From Competibacter_A sp002352125 (lineage in GTDB: Bacteria; Pseudomonadota; Gammaproteobacteria; Competibacterales; Competibacteraceae): a stretch of 64,000 nt of DNA. The stretch is taken from the NCBI GenBank assembly GCA_035441325.1, contig DAOROA010000003.1, positions 38,189 to 102,188 of the forward strand. The letters run 5' to 3'. Below the pieces are notes generated by a model, which saw only the letters and a list, made by a program, of their open reading frames with translations, searched no databases and had not been told where the DNA came from. Numbering within the stretch: the stretch's first letter is position 1; every line of letters starts with the position of its first letter. The translations under genes and the position numbers were made by a program. Shown here piece after piece: positions 1-10,855 of the stretch.

Positions 1-177
1 GTGCGCGACATCCCGGGCCCCCAGGGTTTGGGCTTGCATGTTCCGGAAATACTGCCGCCAGTTCTCGCTAACCGATTCGGGATCGCTCAGGAAGCTTTCG
101 TATAGCTCTTCTATGAAAGCCGCGTTGCCGCCGAACAAAGGCGAGCTTTGGCGAAACTGCTCGATGAGTGTGCTCAT
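1..177 (-). CDS. sucA: 2-oxoglutarate dehydrogenase E1 component, N-terminal part (cut by window edge)
   Basis: Reading leftward from an ATG at 177, the 59 codons up to the window edge encode an N-terminus starting MSTLIEQFRQSSPLFGGNAA and continuing through an EELYESFL and an ENWRQYF motif. This is the characteristic start of the thiamine-diphosphate-dependent E1 subunit of the oxoglutarate dehydrogenase complex (TCA cycle, cytoplasm). Only the N-terminal E2-binding segment is present; the catalytic domains lie outside the window. A GGGAG element sits about a dozen bases upstream of the ATG. The family assignment rests on this short but distinctive segment. Confidence 0.85.
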   Translation of the reverse strand, partial: MSTLIEQFRQSSPLFGGNAAFIEELYESFLSDPESVSENWRQYFRNMQAQTLGARDVAH

Positions 178-801
178 TGACGATTATCGACTCCCGGTGT
201 TGAAGGAGCCCCGGAAACGGCTGTCGCGAGAACGATGGTTCCGGAGCAAGACCAAAGCGTGGTGCTGCGGGTGCCGTGCCGCGCCTTCACGGGCGCGAGC
301 AACGGTGCTCCGGCGGAGCCGGGGCGGGAAGAAGAAGGCTGGATATGACGCCGTTGCGAAGAACGCGCCGGTGGTGTCAATCATCGATATTCCGGTCGTG
401 ACCGCCTGTTTCCCGATCGTTGCGTGGCGATGCCTCTGCGCTTTTCGACAGCGAGGAGGAATCGCGCCAGCCCAAAATCGCGGCGGTGCCTGTCCAGAGC
501 TTGCGGTTTGGTGGTTTGAGGCGAAGCACGATTATAGCGACGGTACGGGCGCGGATAAACCCGCTATTGCCCGATTTAATTCACGCCTGTTGGGTGCGGG
601 CGAAATCGCGCCGACTGTCTTTGCGCGGTCGCGATCGCTTTAACGTCGCGTCACCAAATCGCTTTATCTTTTTGCCATGAGAAAATGTCTGCTGTACAGT
701 TCCCGCGATGGCATCGCGGATCGTCGGTGCCAGCGTCGTGGCGGACGGATTAACCGCTGGTTCCGCCGCACAGGTTTGGTTCCATTCAGGAGGGAATCGC
801 G
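178..801. other. 624-bp intergenic region between sucA and dksA
   Basis: This gap separates the divergent sucA and dksA genes. Several open frames cross it, but none shows a recognisable domain or a convincing ribosome binding site. A small near-perfect palindrome (CGCGATG G CATCGCG) lies around 704-718. The region presumably carries both promoters, but I could not assign -10/-35 elements with confidence. Confidence 0.5.
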
Positions 802-1233
802 ATGGTCACTACCGATCCGTTCGCGCAAGAAGCGCCGGTATCTTATTATCAGCCCGTCGAAGGCGAACAGTACATGAGCGACGCGCAGTTGGCTCATTTC
901 CGCAAGATCTTGCTGGATTGGAAACAGGGCCTATTGCACGAAGTGGATCGCACGGTCAACCACATGCAGGACGAATCCACCACGTTTCCCGACCCCAACG
1001 ACCGTGCCACCCAGGAAGAGGAATTTAGCCTGGAGCTACGTACCCGCGATCGGGAACGCAAGCTGCTCAAGAAGATCAACGAGGCTTTGGCCCTGATCGA
1101 AAGCGGCGACTACGGCTATTGCGAAGCGTGCGGGGTGGAAATCGGGCTCCCGCGCATGCAGGCCCGGCCGACCGCCACGCTGTGCATCGACTGCAAGATG
1201 CTGGAAGAGATTCGCGAAAAGCAAGGCAACTAA
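802..1233 (+). CDS. dksA: RNA polymerase-binding transcription factor DksA
   Basis: The 143-residue protein has the usual DksA length and layout. A coiled-coil hairpin has an acidic tip containing DPNDRATQEEEF, with the conserved aspartates that reach into the RNA polymerase secondary channel. A C-terminal four-cysteine zinc finger follows (CEAC ... CIDC). DksA acts with ppGpp to reset transcription initiation, especially at stable RNA promoters. The ATG is preceded by CAGGAGG at a good distance. It is followed directly by gluQ, the same order as in Escherichia coli and many other gammaproteobacteria. Confidence 0.96.
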   Translation: MVTTDPFAQEAPVSYYQPVEGEQYMSDAQLAHFRKILLDWKQGLLHEVDRTVNHMQDESTTFPDPNDRATQEEEFSLELRTRDRERKLLKKINEALALIESGDYGYCEACGVEIGLPRMQARPTATLCIDCKMLEEIREKQGN

Positions 1234-1283
1234 CCGGGTCGCTCAAAACGACTATCCGGCTGGCCAGTACCGCTCGCTGCCTC

Positions 1284-2255
1284 GTGGTAGCAGATTTCCC
1301 AGCCGATTCGCGGAGACCGGGACGCGGTCGTTTCGCACCCTCTCCGACCGGATCGTTGCATTTTGGGTCGCTGGTCGCCGCGCTGGGCAGTTTTCTGGAA
1401 GCGCGACGGTGGGACAGCGAATGGCTGGTCCGCATCGAGGACGTCGATGTGTCTCGCGCGGTGCCGGGCGCGGCCGACGCCATATTGCGCGCTTTGGAAC
1501 GGTGCGAGCTGTTCTGGGACGGTCCGGTGCTTTACCAGAGCCAGCGGACGGAAGCGTATCGCGCGGCGCTCGAACGTCTATCGAGCGCGGAATTGGCCTA
1601 TCCTTGCACCTGTAGCCGGCGCGAGCTGGCCATGAATCCGCGCGGCAGCGATGGTGGCCCGATCTATCCTGGCCATTGTCGCGTCGGCGTCCGCCAACCG
1701 GATCGCCCTCGCGCCATCCGGCTGCGCACGACCGATGCACCATTGGCTTTTCGAGACGCCGTGCAGGGTGAATTTCGCCAGTGCTTGGCCAGCGAGGTCG
1801 GCGATTTCGTCGTCCGTCGCGCCGACGGCTTGTTCGCCTACCAGTTGGCCGTGGTGGTGGACGATGCCGATCAAGGCGTTACCCAGGTGGTGCGCGGCAG
1901 CGATTTGCTCGATTCGACTCCCCGGCAGATTTATCTGCAACGGCTGTTGGGATTGCCCACGCCCGAGTACGCACACCTGCCGGTGGCGGTAGACGGCCGC
2001 GGCAACAAGCTGAGCAAGCAAACCGGCGCGACACCGCTCGACCTCCGCGATCCCGCCCCCGCATTATGGATTGCCTTGCGCTTTCTGGGGCAGTCTCCGC
2101 CGCCGGACTTACGGTGGGAACCAGCGTCGACGATTCTGGCTTGGGCTCGCATCCACTGGCGGCTGGAACGAGTGCCGGCGACCTTGTCGCGTCGATGGGA
2201 ACCATCGCTGCCCGATCCGTACCGAATGAATCGAATCGGAACGCCAGTACCGTAG
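1284..2255 (+). CDS. gluQ: glutamyl-Q tRNA(Asp) synthetase
   Basis: The protein resembles the catalytic half of glutamyl-tRNA synthetase without the anticodon-binding domain, the hallmark of GluQ-RS. This enzyme attaches glutamate to queuosine in tRNA-Asp. Seen in the sequence are the class I signature APSPTGSLHFGSL near the N-terminus, a cysteine cluster (CTC ... GHC) consistent with the zinc site, and a KLSKQTG signature. The frame is open upstream, back into dksA, but that part has no homology. I placed the start at the GTG at 1284, which gives about 323 residues, close to the family length. The exact start is uncertain. It lies just after dksA and is probably co-transcribed. Confidence 0.9.
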   Translation: MVADFPADSRRPGRGRFAPSPTGSLHFGSLVAALGSFLEARRWDSEWLVRIEDVDVSRAVPGAADAILRALERCELFWDGPVLYQSQRTEAYRAALERLSSAELAYPCTCSRRELAMNPRGSDGGPIYPGHCRVGVRQPDRPRAIRLRTTDAPLAFRDAVQGEFRQCLASEVGDFVVRRADGLFAYQLAVVVDDADQGVTQVVRGSDLLDSTPRQIYLQRLLGLPTPEYAHLPVAVDGRGNKLSKQTGATPLDLRDPAPALWIALRFLGQSPPPDLRWEPASTILAWARIHWRLERVPATLSRRWEPSLPDPYRMNRIGTPVP

Positions 2256-2396
2256 ACAACGCCAAGACCATGAACTAGAAAATATAAGACTCGATTGGAC
2301 GCGAATGTAACTCCACGTCGCCGTCCGCGCCGAACGAATCAATTTATGCAGCCACTACATTATTACGCAGCCACCACTGAGAGGAGAATCCTGGTA

Positions 2397-4334
<1,938 letters not shown>

Positions 4335-4349
4335 GCGATGGTTCGATTT

Positions 4350-5285
4350 TTATAACGATAGAGAAGACGTGGCGTCTGGCCCGGTCCCTGTTCCGAGGGG
4401 CCGGGTTTTTTGTTGGCCGGCGTTGGGCCGGTGCACGCCGGTTTCGTCGATCCAGGTGCTCACCAGCCTGGTAGGCGTGATGTCGAAATAAACGTTGCGG
4501 ACTGTTACGCCCGGCCAACCCGGCACGCCCAACTCGGCGCAAGCCATTTCTTCCAGCTCCGGCGGGGAGGCGTCCGTGCCGCATCGCTTGAAGCTTTCGC
4601 AACAAACGTAGAACGGTATTTCCCGTTCCTTCGCCGCCAAGGCCAGCAAGTAAGTTCCGGCTTTGTTGACCACCGCGCCGTCGGTCAACACACTATCGGC
4701 GCCAACCAGCACGGCGTCGGCCTGGGCGATAAACAAACCCATTTGCGCGTCGGTGATGTAGGTGGCCGGCACGCCCCAAGCCGAGAGTCGTTCCGCCAGT
4801 TGGCGCCCTTCTTCCAGGGGGCGCGATTCGGTGATGATCGCCCGCAAGCCATCGCTTTTGAGCAGCCGAAAAACTTCCAGCACCGTCGAACTGAGGCTGT
4901 GGGTCATGACCGTCCGATCCGCACCCAAAAGACGGGCGGTGTGGATGGCGCAATCGGTCATCGCGCGTTGCGAAGCGACGATCAGTGCGTTCGCTCGATC
5001 GGCTGTCACCCGGCGGGCGGTGGCCAAATCGGTATCGGTGTCGATGCCCGATGCTTCTTGCCAGCGGTGCAGGAGGTTCTGGACGGGTGCCATGCTGGGT
5101 CGGGTCTCCGCCAATTGGGTTGATAGGTCCAGCAATCGCTCCCGCAGTTCTGCGGCGTCTTCGACCGATAGCGCGCGCGCTGCTTCTGCCAGGATGCTCA
5201 GGCAACGGCGGGCTAGTTCGCTTGCTCCCCGGATTCGGTCGGTACGAATTTCGGTTATTTCACGGTTGAATTCCGCAAGGCTCAT
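4350..5285 (-). CDS. eIF2B alpha/MtnA-like sugar-phosphate isomerase family protein
   Basis: The 311-residue protein belongs to the eIF2B-alpha/beta/delta, methylthioribose-1-phosphate isomerase and ribose-1,5-bisphosphate isomerase superfamily. Supporting segments are THSLSSTV, the ADAVLVGADSVLTDGAVVNKAGTY active-site region and the DITP motif near the C-terminus. These residues bind a phosphosugar in characterised relatives; the actual substrate here is unknown. The last ~20 residues are low-complexity sequence translated from the acs terminator, so the functional protein may end effectively near residue 285. It converges on acs and is divergent from the next gene, with a short gap. Confidence 0.75.
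   Translation of the reverse strand: MSLAEFNREITEIRTDRIRGASELARRCLSILAEAARALSVEDAAELRERLLDLSTQLAETRPSMAPVQNLLHRWQEASGIDTDTDLATARRVTADRANALIVASQRAMTDCAIHTARLLGADRTVMTHSLSSTVLEVFRLLKSDGLRAIITESRPLEEGRQLAERLSAWGVPATYITDAQMGLFIAQADAVLVGADSVLTDGAVVNKAGTYLLALAAKEREIPFYVCCESFKRCGTDASPPELEEMACAELGVPGWPGVTVRNVYFDITPTRLVSTWIDETGVHRPNAGQQKTRPLGTGTGPDATSSLSL
4380..4411 (+). terminator. rho-independent terminator of acs
   Basis: CCCGGTCCC and GGGGCCGGG form a nine-pair stem with one G-U wobble and an eight-base loop, followed by six Ts. It lies 46 bases past the acs stop codon. It also lies inside the last codons of the convergent eIF2B-like gene, whose C-terminal tail is read through it. Confidence 0.85.
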
Positions 5286-5384
5286 TGGTCAAAATTTATG
5301 GGAGGACAAGAAAAACTGGTATTCGCCAGACGCGCCGGTCAGCCGGCGGCCCTCTCACCCCCCGCCCCCAGTAGGAGACCGGTT

Positions 5385-5678
5385 ATGAGCGACGTTGATC
5401 CCATCATCGGCAATTGGTACCGCAACCAGGAAACCGGCAACGATTTCGAGGTGGTCGCCATCGATGAGGATGCCCAAACCATCGAGATCCAATACTTCGA
5501 CGGCGAACTGGAGGAACTGGATCTAGACGCTTGGTACGATCTGCCAATCGACTCGATCGAAGCTCCCGAAGACTGGTCCGGCCCTTTCGATGAGATGGAA
5601 CCGGACGATTTGGGTTTCGAAGAAGAAAACGAGTTCAGCGACGAGGACGATTTGCTGGCCGATCGAGACGAAGACTGA
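5385..5678 (+). CDS. small acidic conserved protein (DUF6763-like)
   Basis: This is a 97-residue, strongly acidic protein. The N-terminal half contains GNWYRNQETGNDFEVVAIDE and an IQYFDGELEELDLD segment predicted to form a small beta-rich fold. The C-terminus is a run of Asp and Glu. I recognise it as a conserved gammaproteobacterial small protein without a known role. The ATG at 5385 has TAGGAGA upstream and was preferred over an earlier in-frame start that only adds low-complexity residues. Confidence 0.75.
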   Translation: MSDVDPIIGNWYRNQETGNDFEVVAIDEDAQTIEIQYFDGELEELDLDAWYDLPIDSIEAPEDWSGPFDEMEPDDLGFEEENEFSDEDDLLADRDED

Positions 5679-5710
5679 CCATCGGTTCCGCTTTCGCCCG
5701 CTCCGTTCGT

Positions 5711-8044
5711 TCACCGCTCCCGTCGCGCCCGGGCGAAAGCGTCGGCTAGGGCGCTCGGCCGGCTGTTCGACTTATCTTGGCGATCCTGCCGGGCCGGCTG
5801 GTTTTGTTGCCGCTCCCGCCGTTCTTCTTGGGCCGCCGGTCGTTGCGTTGTAGGCGGTTGCCGGGTCGAAACCCCGGTTGCCGGTTCGTGCAGCCGCATG
5901 GTCAGCGCGATGCGCTGCCGTTTCAAATCGACTTCCAGCACCTTGACCTTCACCACCTGACCAACTTTCGTCACCTCGCGAGGATCCTTGACGAAACGGT
6001 CTGCCAGCGCCGAGATGTGAACCAGCCCATCCTGATGGACGCCGATGTCCACGAAAGCGCCGAAGTTGGCGACGTTGGTGACCACGCCTTCTAGTATCAT
6101 TCCCGGCTGTAGATCCGCCAGCTTCTCCACCCCTTCCTTGAACGCGGCAGTTTTGAATTCGGGCCGGGGATCGCGGCCAGGTTTTTCCAGTTCGGCCAGA
6201 ATGTCGCGCACGGTCGGCAGGCCAAAACGCGAATCGGTGAAGCGGACCGGTTCGAGGGTTTTCAGAAACGCCGCGTTGCCCAGTACTTCGTGCAGGCCGC
6301 GACCGCTGGCAGCGAGGATGCGCTCGACTACCGGATAGGCTTCCGGATGAACGGCGGAACGATCCAATGGGTTGTCACCGGCGGCGATCCGCAGGAAACC
6401 GGCGGCTTGCTCGAACGTTTTGTCGCCCAGCCGGGCGACCTTCAACAATTGCTCGCGCCGTCGGAACGGACCGTTGGCGTCGCGAAATTCGACGATGTTG
6501 CGGGCCAGCGTCGCGTTCAGTCCGGCGACTCGCGCCAACAGTGGCGCGGAAGCAGTGTTCGCGTCCACCCCGACCGCGTTCACGCAGTCTTCGACCACCG
6601 CATCCAGCATCCGCGCTAACCGGGTTTGACCGACATCGTGTTGGTACTGGCCGACGCCGATAGCCTTGGGTTCGATCTTGACCAGTTCCGCCAGCGGGTC
6701 TTGCAGGCGGCGAGCGATGGACACCGCGCCGCGCAGCGACACGTCCAGGTCGGGAAATTCGCGCGCTGCCAGTTCCGAGGCGGAATAGACCGAGGCACCG
6801 GCTTCGGACACCACCAGCTTGTGGAGACCGAGTTCGGGATGGCGCTGGATCAGTTCGGTGGCCAGTCGATCCGTTTCGCGCGATGCGGTGCCGTTGCCGA
6901 TACTGAGCAGCTCCACCCGATGGCGACGGCACAGCTCGGCCAGAACGTGCAAGCTTCCGTCCCACTGATTGCGCGGGGGATGCGGGTAGACGGTCGTCGT
7001 CTCCAGCAGTTTGCCGGTGGCGTCCACCACCGCGACCTTGACCCCGGTGCGAAGGCCAGGGTCGAGCCCCAACGTGGATCGAGCGCCGGCGGGCGCGGCC
7101 AGCAACAAATCACGCAGATTGCGGGCGAACACCCGGATCGCTTCTTCTTCGGCGGTTTCGCGCAAGCGTTGTTTCAGTTCGGTATCCAAATGCGGCAGCA
7201 ATTTGACTTTCCAGGCCCAGCGCGCGGTTTCTCGCAGCCACGGATCGGCGGGCTGGCCCGCGTCGCGAATCTGAAAATGGGCGGCGACCAGCCGCTCGCC
7301 GGGATCGGGATCGGTCGAGGAGGGATCGCCGATTTCCAAGATCAGTTGCAGCATGCCTTCGTTACGGCCCCGGAACAGCGCCAGTGCACGGTGAGAGGGA
7401 ATTTGGCGGATCGCTTCCCGGTAATCGAAATAGTCGCGGAATTTCGCTCCTTCCTCTGCCTTACCCTCGACCAATTGCGAATGCAGCACGGCGTTATCCC
7501 ACAGATACTCGCGCAACCGGGCCAGCAATTCGGCGTTCTCGGCGAATTCTTCCATCAGGATTTGCCGTGCGCCATCCAAAGCAGCCTTCGCGTCGGGCAC
7601 GCCGCGCTCCGCATCGACGAACGCGACGGCGATCTGTTCGGGTATTTGCCCAGGATTGTCCAGCAAGCCGTGGGCGAGCGGCGCCAGACCAGCCTCGCGA
7701 GCGATTTGCGCCTTGGTGCGGCGCTTGGGCTTGTAGGGCAGGTAGAGATCTTCGAGCCGGGTTTTGGTATCGGCGGCGAGGATGGCGGTTTCCAGCTCGG
7801 CGGTCAGTTGGCCCTGTTCGCGAATGCTGGCGAGAACGACGCCGCGCCGCTCCTCCAGTTCGCGCAGATAACCGAGCCGCTCTTCCAATAGACGCAATTG
7901 GGTATCGTCCAAGCCGCCGGTGGCTTCTTTGCGATAGCGAGCGATGAAGGGCACGGTGGCGCCGCCATCCAGCAAAGTGACGGCGGCCCCGATTTGGCGG
8001 TCCTGAACGGCGAGTTCGCGGGCGAGGGTTTGGATGAGCAGCAT
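5711..8044 (-). CDS. tex: Tex family RNA-binding transcription accessory protein
   Basis: At 777 residues this matches Tex in length and order. An N-terminal helical domain contains TVPFIARYRKEATGGLDD. A central YqgF/RNase H-like domain contains LGLDPGLRTGVKVAVVD. Helix-hairpin-helix segments follow, and then a C-terminal S1 RNA-binding domain (GVVTNVANFGAFVDIGVHQ). Tex binds nucleic acids and influences transcription and RNA turnover. The C-terminal ~60 residues are Gln/Arg-rich. The start at 8044 gives the conventional N-terminus. Confidence 0.95.
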   Translation of the reverse strand: MLLIQTLARELAVQDRQIGAAVTLLDGGATVPFIARYRKEATGGLDDTQLRLLEERLGYLRELEERRGVVLASIREQGQLTAELETAILAADTKTRLEDLYLPYKPKRRTKAQIAREAGLAPLAHGLLDNPGQIPEQIAVAFVDAERGVPDAKAALDGARQILMEEFAENAELLARLREYLWDNAVLHSQLVEGKAEEGAKFRDYFDYREAIRQIPSHRALALFRGRNEGMLQLILEIGDPSSTDPDPGERLVAAHFQIRDAGQPADPWLRETARWAWKVKLLPHLDTELKQRLRETAEEEAIRVFARNLRDLLLAAPAGARSTLGLDPGLRTGVKVAVVDATGKLLETTTVYPHPPRNQWDGSLHVLAELCRRHRVELLSIGNGTASRETDRLATELIQRHPELGLHKLVVSEAGASVYSASELAAREFPDLDVSLRGAVSIARRLQDPLAELVKIEPKAIGVGQYQHDVGQTRLARMLDAVVEDCVNAVGVDANTASAPLLARVAGLNATLARNIVEFRDANGPFRRREQLLKVARLGDKTFEQAAGFLRIAAGDNPLDRSAVHPEAYPVVERILAASGRGLHEVLGNAAFLKTLEPVRFTDSRFGLPTVRDILAELEKPGRDPRPEFKTAAFKEGVEKLADLQPGMILEGVVTNVANFGAFVDIGVHQDGLVHISALADRFVKDPREVTKVGQVVKVKVLEVDLKRQRIALTMRLHEPATGVSTRQPPTTQRPAAQEERRERQQNQPARQDRQDKSNSRPSALADAFARARRER

Positions 8045-8132
8045 AAAGGCAATCTTTTCGGGAATGCGCGCAACCGAAAACCGAAGGGGAAGACTCGTTG
8101 AGCCTTCCCCCGGCGACGACAAATCGCTGCGG

Positions 8133-8612
8133 TCAGAACAGCGGCTTTTCCGACACGATCAGTCCGTCCTCGTCGGCGTAAAGATAGTGCCCCGGAACGA
8201 AATTCACGCCGGCGAAGCGCACCGGGATGTCTCGCTCGCCGACGCCGCGCTTGACGCTTTTCAGGGGATGCGCGCCCAGCGCCTTGACGCCGATGCTGAT
8301 TTCGGCGATAGCGGCGGAATCGCGGATGCAGCCGTTTACGACTACGCCGGCCCAGTCGTTTTCCTCGGCCAGTTCGGCGAGCTGGTCGCCCAGCAGCGCG
8401 CAGCGCATCGATCCGCCGCCGTCCACTACCAGCACCCGGTCTTCGCCCGGTTCTTCCAGCGCAGTGCGCACCAGCGAATTGTCCTCAAACACCTTCAGGG
8501 TCACGATTCGACCAGAAAACATCACTTCGCCGCCGTAGTCGAGAAAAGTGGGCTCGGCGATTTGCAGGCGGTCGGAAAATTCGTCGCACAGGTCGGTCGT
8601 CTTGAATTCCAT
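8133..8612 (-). CDS. rraA: ribonuclease E activity regulator RraA
   Basis: The 159-residue protein shows the RraA/methyltransferase-like fold signatures GGGSMRCALLGDQLAELA and NGCIRDS. It starts METFKTTDLCDEF-like at residue 1 (MEFKTTDLCDEFSD). RraA binds RNase E and lowers its activity. Length and motifs are normal for the gammaproteobacterial protein rather than the aldolase relatives. It lies between tex and the OmpA-like gene on the same strand. Confidence 0.93.
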   Translation of the reverse strand: MEFKTTDLCDEFSDRLQIAEPTFLDYGGEVMFSGRIVTLKVFEDNSLVRTALEEPGEDRVLVVDGGGSMRCALLGDQLAELAEENDWAGVVVNGCIRDSAAIAEISIGVKALGAHPLKSVKRGVGERDIPVRFAGVNFVPGHYLYADEDGLIVSEKPLF

Positions 8613-8677
8613 GTGGGCTATTCTCGCGGATGGGGAACGGGGGATCGAAGGGCAGTTTATCACACTCGGCCAGCGTC

Positions 8678-9700
8678 TTAGCGGCTGGTGATCTTCAGCT
8701 CGATGCGGCGGTTGCGGCGGTACGCTTCCGGCGTGTCGGCCGGATCGAGCGGGTGATATTCGCCCATGCCGACCGCCGCCAGCCGTTGCGGCGGAATACC
8801 TTGCTGGATCAGGTAATTTACCACTTGTTGCGCCCGCGCCGTGGACAGCTCCCAGTTGGACGGGAACCGGCCACTGCGGATCGGTGCCCGGTCGGTGTGG
8901 CCTTGCACTTCGATGATGACCGGCAAATCTGGCGGCAACCGGGCGGCGAGTTGCTGGTAAACCATGGCGAACTTGTCCAGATCGCCGCTTCCCGACTCCG
9001 ATAGCGTGGCGTCGCCGGAGGCGAACAGCACCTCGGACTGAAACACGAAGCGGTCGCCCACCACCTTGATATCGGGATTGTTGGCGAACACCTCGCGCAA
9101 GCGGCCGAAGAAATCGCTGGCGTACTTCTCCAGTTCTTCGACTCGCTCCAGCAGCTTCTTTTTCAAGGCGCTATCCAGTGCCTCGATTCGGCCCTTTTGC
9201 TCGACGATGACCGCGTCGCGTTGCGCCAAATCCTGCTGGTTCGCGGCCAGGGCGCGATTGAGCCGCTCCAATTCTGCCGTCAACCGCTCGGCGCGGGCGC
9301 TGAGCAGCGCCGCTTGTTCTTGCGCGCTGGTGGCGGTTTGTAGAGCTTTATCCTTGTCGGCGCCCAGCGCCGCTCGCGCTGCTTGCACTGCTGCCAGCTC
9401 GTCGCGCAATTGCGCCAGCAGCTTGTCCCGTTCGCCGGCGGAGGATTCCAATCCCTGCACCCGGCCGCGCAATCGCGCCGCTTCTTTCTCGGCGTCGCCG
9501 GCCAATCCTTCCAGGTGATCGACGATCCGCTGCAACTGACCGATGGCGCTGTCCTTGCCCATGATCTCGCGGCCGATCAATACCTCGGTGACCACGAAGA
9601 CCGTAATCAAAAAGATCAGCACCATCACCAGCCCGCCCAGCGCGTCGGTGAACGCGGGCCAGATGTTGAATTCGCTGATTGAATCACGCCGGCGGGGCAT
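8678..9700 (-). CDS. MotB/OmpA-like peptidoglycan-binding membrane protein
   Basis: The 340-residue protein has one transmembrane helix near residues 18-45 (the GGLVMVLIFLITVFVV region). A long coiled coil follows at about 60-200. A C-terminal OmpA/MotB domain contains EVQGHTDRAPI, NWELSTARAQ and NRRIELKI, which bind peptidoglycan. Its start overlaps the end of the MotA/ExbB-like gene by 17 bases, so the two are translated together. The pair looks like a proton-driven stator-type module. I see no flagellar genes nearby, so its role is unknown. Confidence 0.82.
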   Translation of the reverse strand: MPRRRDSISEFNIWPAFTDALGGLVMVLIFLITVFVVTEVLIGREIMGKDSAIGQLQRIVDHLEGLAGDAEKEAARLRGRVQGLESSAGERDKLLAQLRDELAAVQAARAALGADKDKALQTATSAQEQAALLSARAERLTAELERLNRALAANQQDLAQRDAVIVEQKGRIEALDSALKKKLLERVEELEKYASDFFGRLREVFANNPDIKVVGDRFVFQSEVLFASGDATLSESGSGDLDKFAMVYQQLAARLPPDLPVIIEVQGHTDRAPIRSGRFPSNWELSTARAQQVVNYLIQQGIPPQRLAAVGMGEYHPLDPADTPEAYRRNRRIELKITSR

Positions 9701-10766
9701 GGTCCGGGTCCTGTCGTTCGCCGGTCTGCCGTTCCAACAGCCGGGCGATAGTCCGCAGTTCGTGGCGTAGATCGGCGGTGCGGTCATTCTCGATGTTTTG
9801 CAGGGTCGTCCGCAGCGAATCGATCCGTTCGCCCAGATTTGCCACCTGTTCCGCTACCCGGGTGATCCCTTCGCCGCGATTGGCCAGATATTCCGTGGTC
9901 GCCGCCACCCGCTCCAAGCGGTCGGTGGTGGCTTGCAGCAACGCCGCCAGATGCCGGGGCGAAATCGTTTCGGTTTGCGCGGTGACCGTGACCACCGGTT
10001 GCCACAACGGCACTAGATCGCTGACCACCAGCGCCTCCAGTTGGGCGTGATGATCGTTTTGGGCGTGGAACAGTTGCAGTTCCAGAAAACCCAGCGCCAG
10101 CGCCCCGAGCAGGCCAAACAGCGAAGCCGAGAACGAAGTTCCCATCCCGCCCAGCGGTGCGGCCAGCCGGTCCTTGAAATTGGCGATCAGCGTCATGGTA
10201 TCGGTGGCCTTCTCGGTGGACAGGCCGCCGATCACGTCGCGCACGCCGGCGATGGTGAGCAGCAGGCCGTAAAAGGTGCCGATCAGGCCGAGCAGCACCA
10301 GCGCCCCGACCAGATAACGCACCAGCGCCCGCTGGTCGTCGCCGCGCGTGGCCAGCGAATCCAGCAGATACGGCAAAGTCGCGGTGGCGTCGCCGTGGCC
10401 GACGACCCGATGGACCTTGTGCAGAAAATCGCTCAACGTCCGTCGCCAGCCGTTCCCCAGCAAGGTTTCGTCAGCCTGTTTCAAGGGAAGCTCGCGGCGG
10501 CGGGCTTTGAGCGCCACGGCTGCCGCACGCTCGGCGGCGCGCACGTCGAGCAGCGTCCCGGTCAGCGCCTTGAGGGTGTAAGCGACGCCGAACAGAAAGG
10601 CGACGGCTATCGTGCCGTTCAGATAGGGATTGGTCAGAAAAGCGGCGGTCAGCGGTTTCTGGAAAAACGCGCCCAGCGCCGCCAGCGCGACCAAAAATAA
10701 CAGAGATCGAACCAGGTAGCGGTTGGCGCCCCGGTTGGAGCGCCGGTCAGAAGTGGTCATGGGCAT
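9684..10766 (-). CDS. MotA/TolQ/ExbB-like proton channel protein
   Basis: This 360-residue membrane protein has helices near residues 20-65 and a conserved channel core. The core contains LVLLGLIGTFYGLLLTI and LGGMGTSFSASLFGLLGALALG, as in MotA/TolQ/ExbB subunits. A C-terminal coiled coil follows (residues ~260-345). It is the upstream partner of the OmpA/MotB-like gene. It recalls ZorA of the Zorya defence system in domain order, but no zorC/zorD-type genes follow. A generic stator pair is the safer reading. Confidence 0.8.
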   Translation of the reverse strand: MPMTTSDRRSNRGANRYLVRSLLFLVALAALGAFFQKPLTAAFLTNPYLNGTIAVAFLFGVAYTLKALTGTLLDVRAAERAAAVALKARRRELPLKQADETLLGNGWRRTLSDFLHKVHRVVGHGDATATLPYLLDSLATRGDDQRALVRYLVGALVLLGLIGTFYGLLLTIAGVRDVIGGLSTEKATDTMTLIANFKDRLAAPLGGMGTSFSASLFGLLGALALGFLELQLFHAQNDHHAQLEALVVSDLVPLWQPVVTVTAQTETISPRHLAALLQATTDRLERVAATTEYLANRGEGITRVAEQVANLGERIDSLRTTLQNIENDRTADLRHELRTIARLLERQTGERQDPDHAPPA

Positions 10767-10855
10767 GGGCTATCCATCGTCTCCCGGACAGAGGGAGCGC
10801 ACTTTACAGGAATCGGGTAAACGATGGGTACGACAGCCGAATGCGACAACGGTTG

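Noticed and set aside
38..680. Open frames on both strands in the sucA-dksA gap
   Set aside because: Compositions are Arg/Ser-rich and typical of chance frames; none has a credible ribosome binding site or domain.
686..700. LexA box near CTGCTGTACAG upstream of dksA
   Set aside because: The palindrome lacks the eight-base spacing needed for a LexA site.
8678..10766. Zorya anti-phage system
   Set aside because: Only a ZorAB-like membrane pair is present; the helicase or nuclease components are absent and rraA and a nitroreductase flank it.
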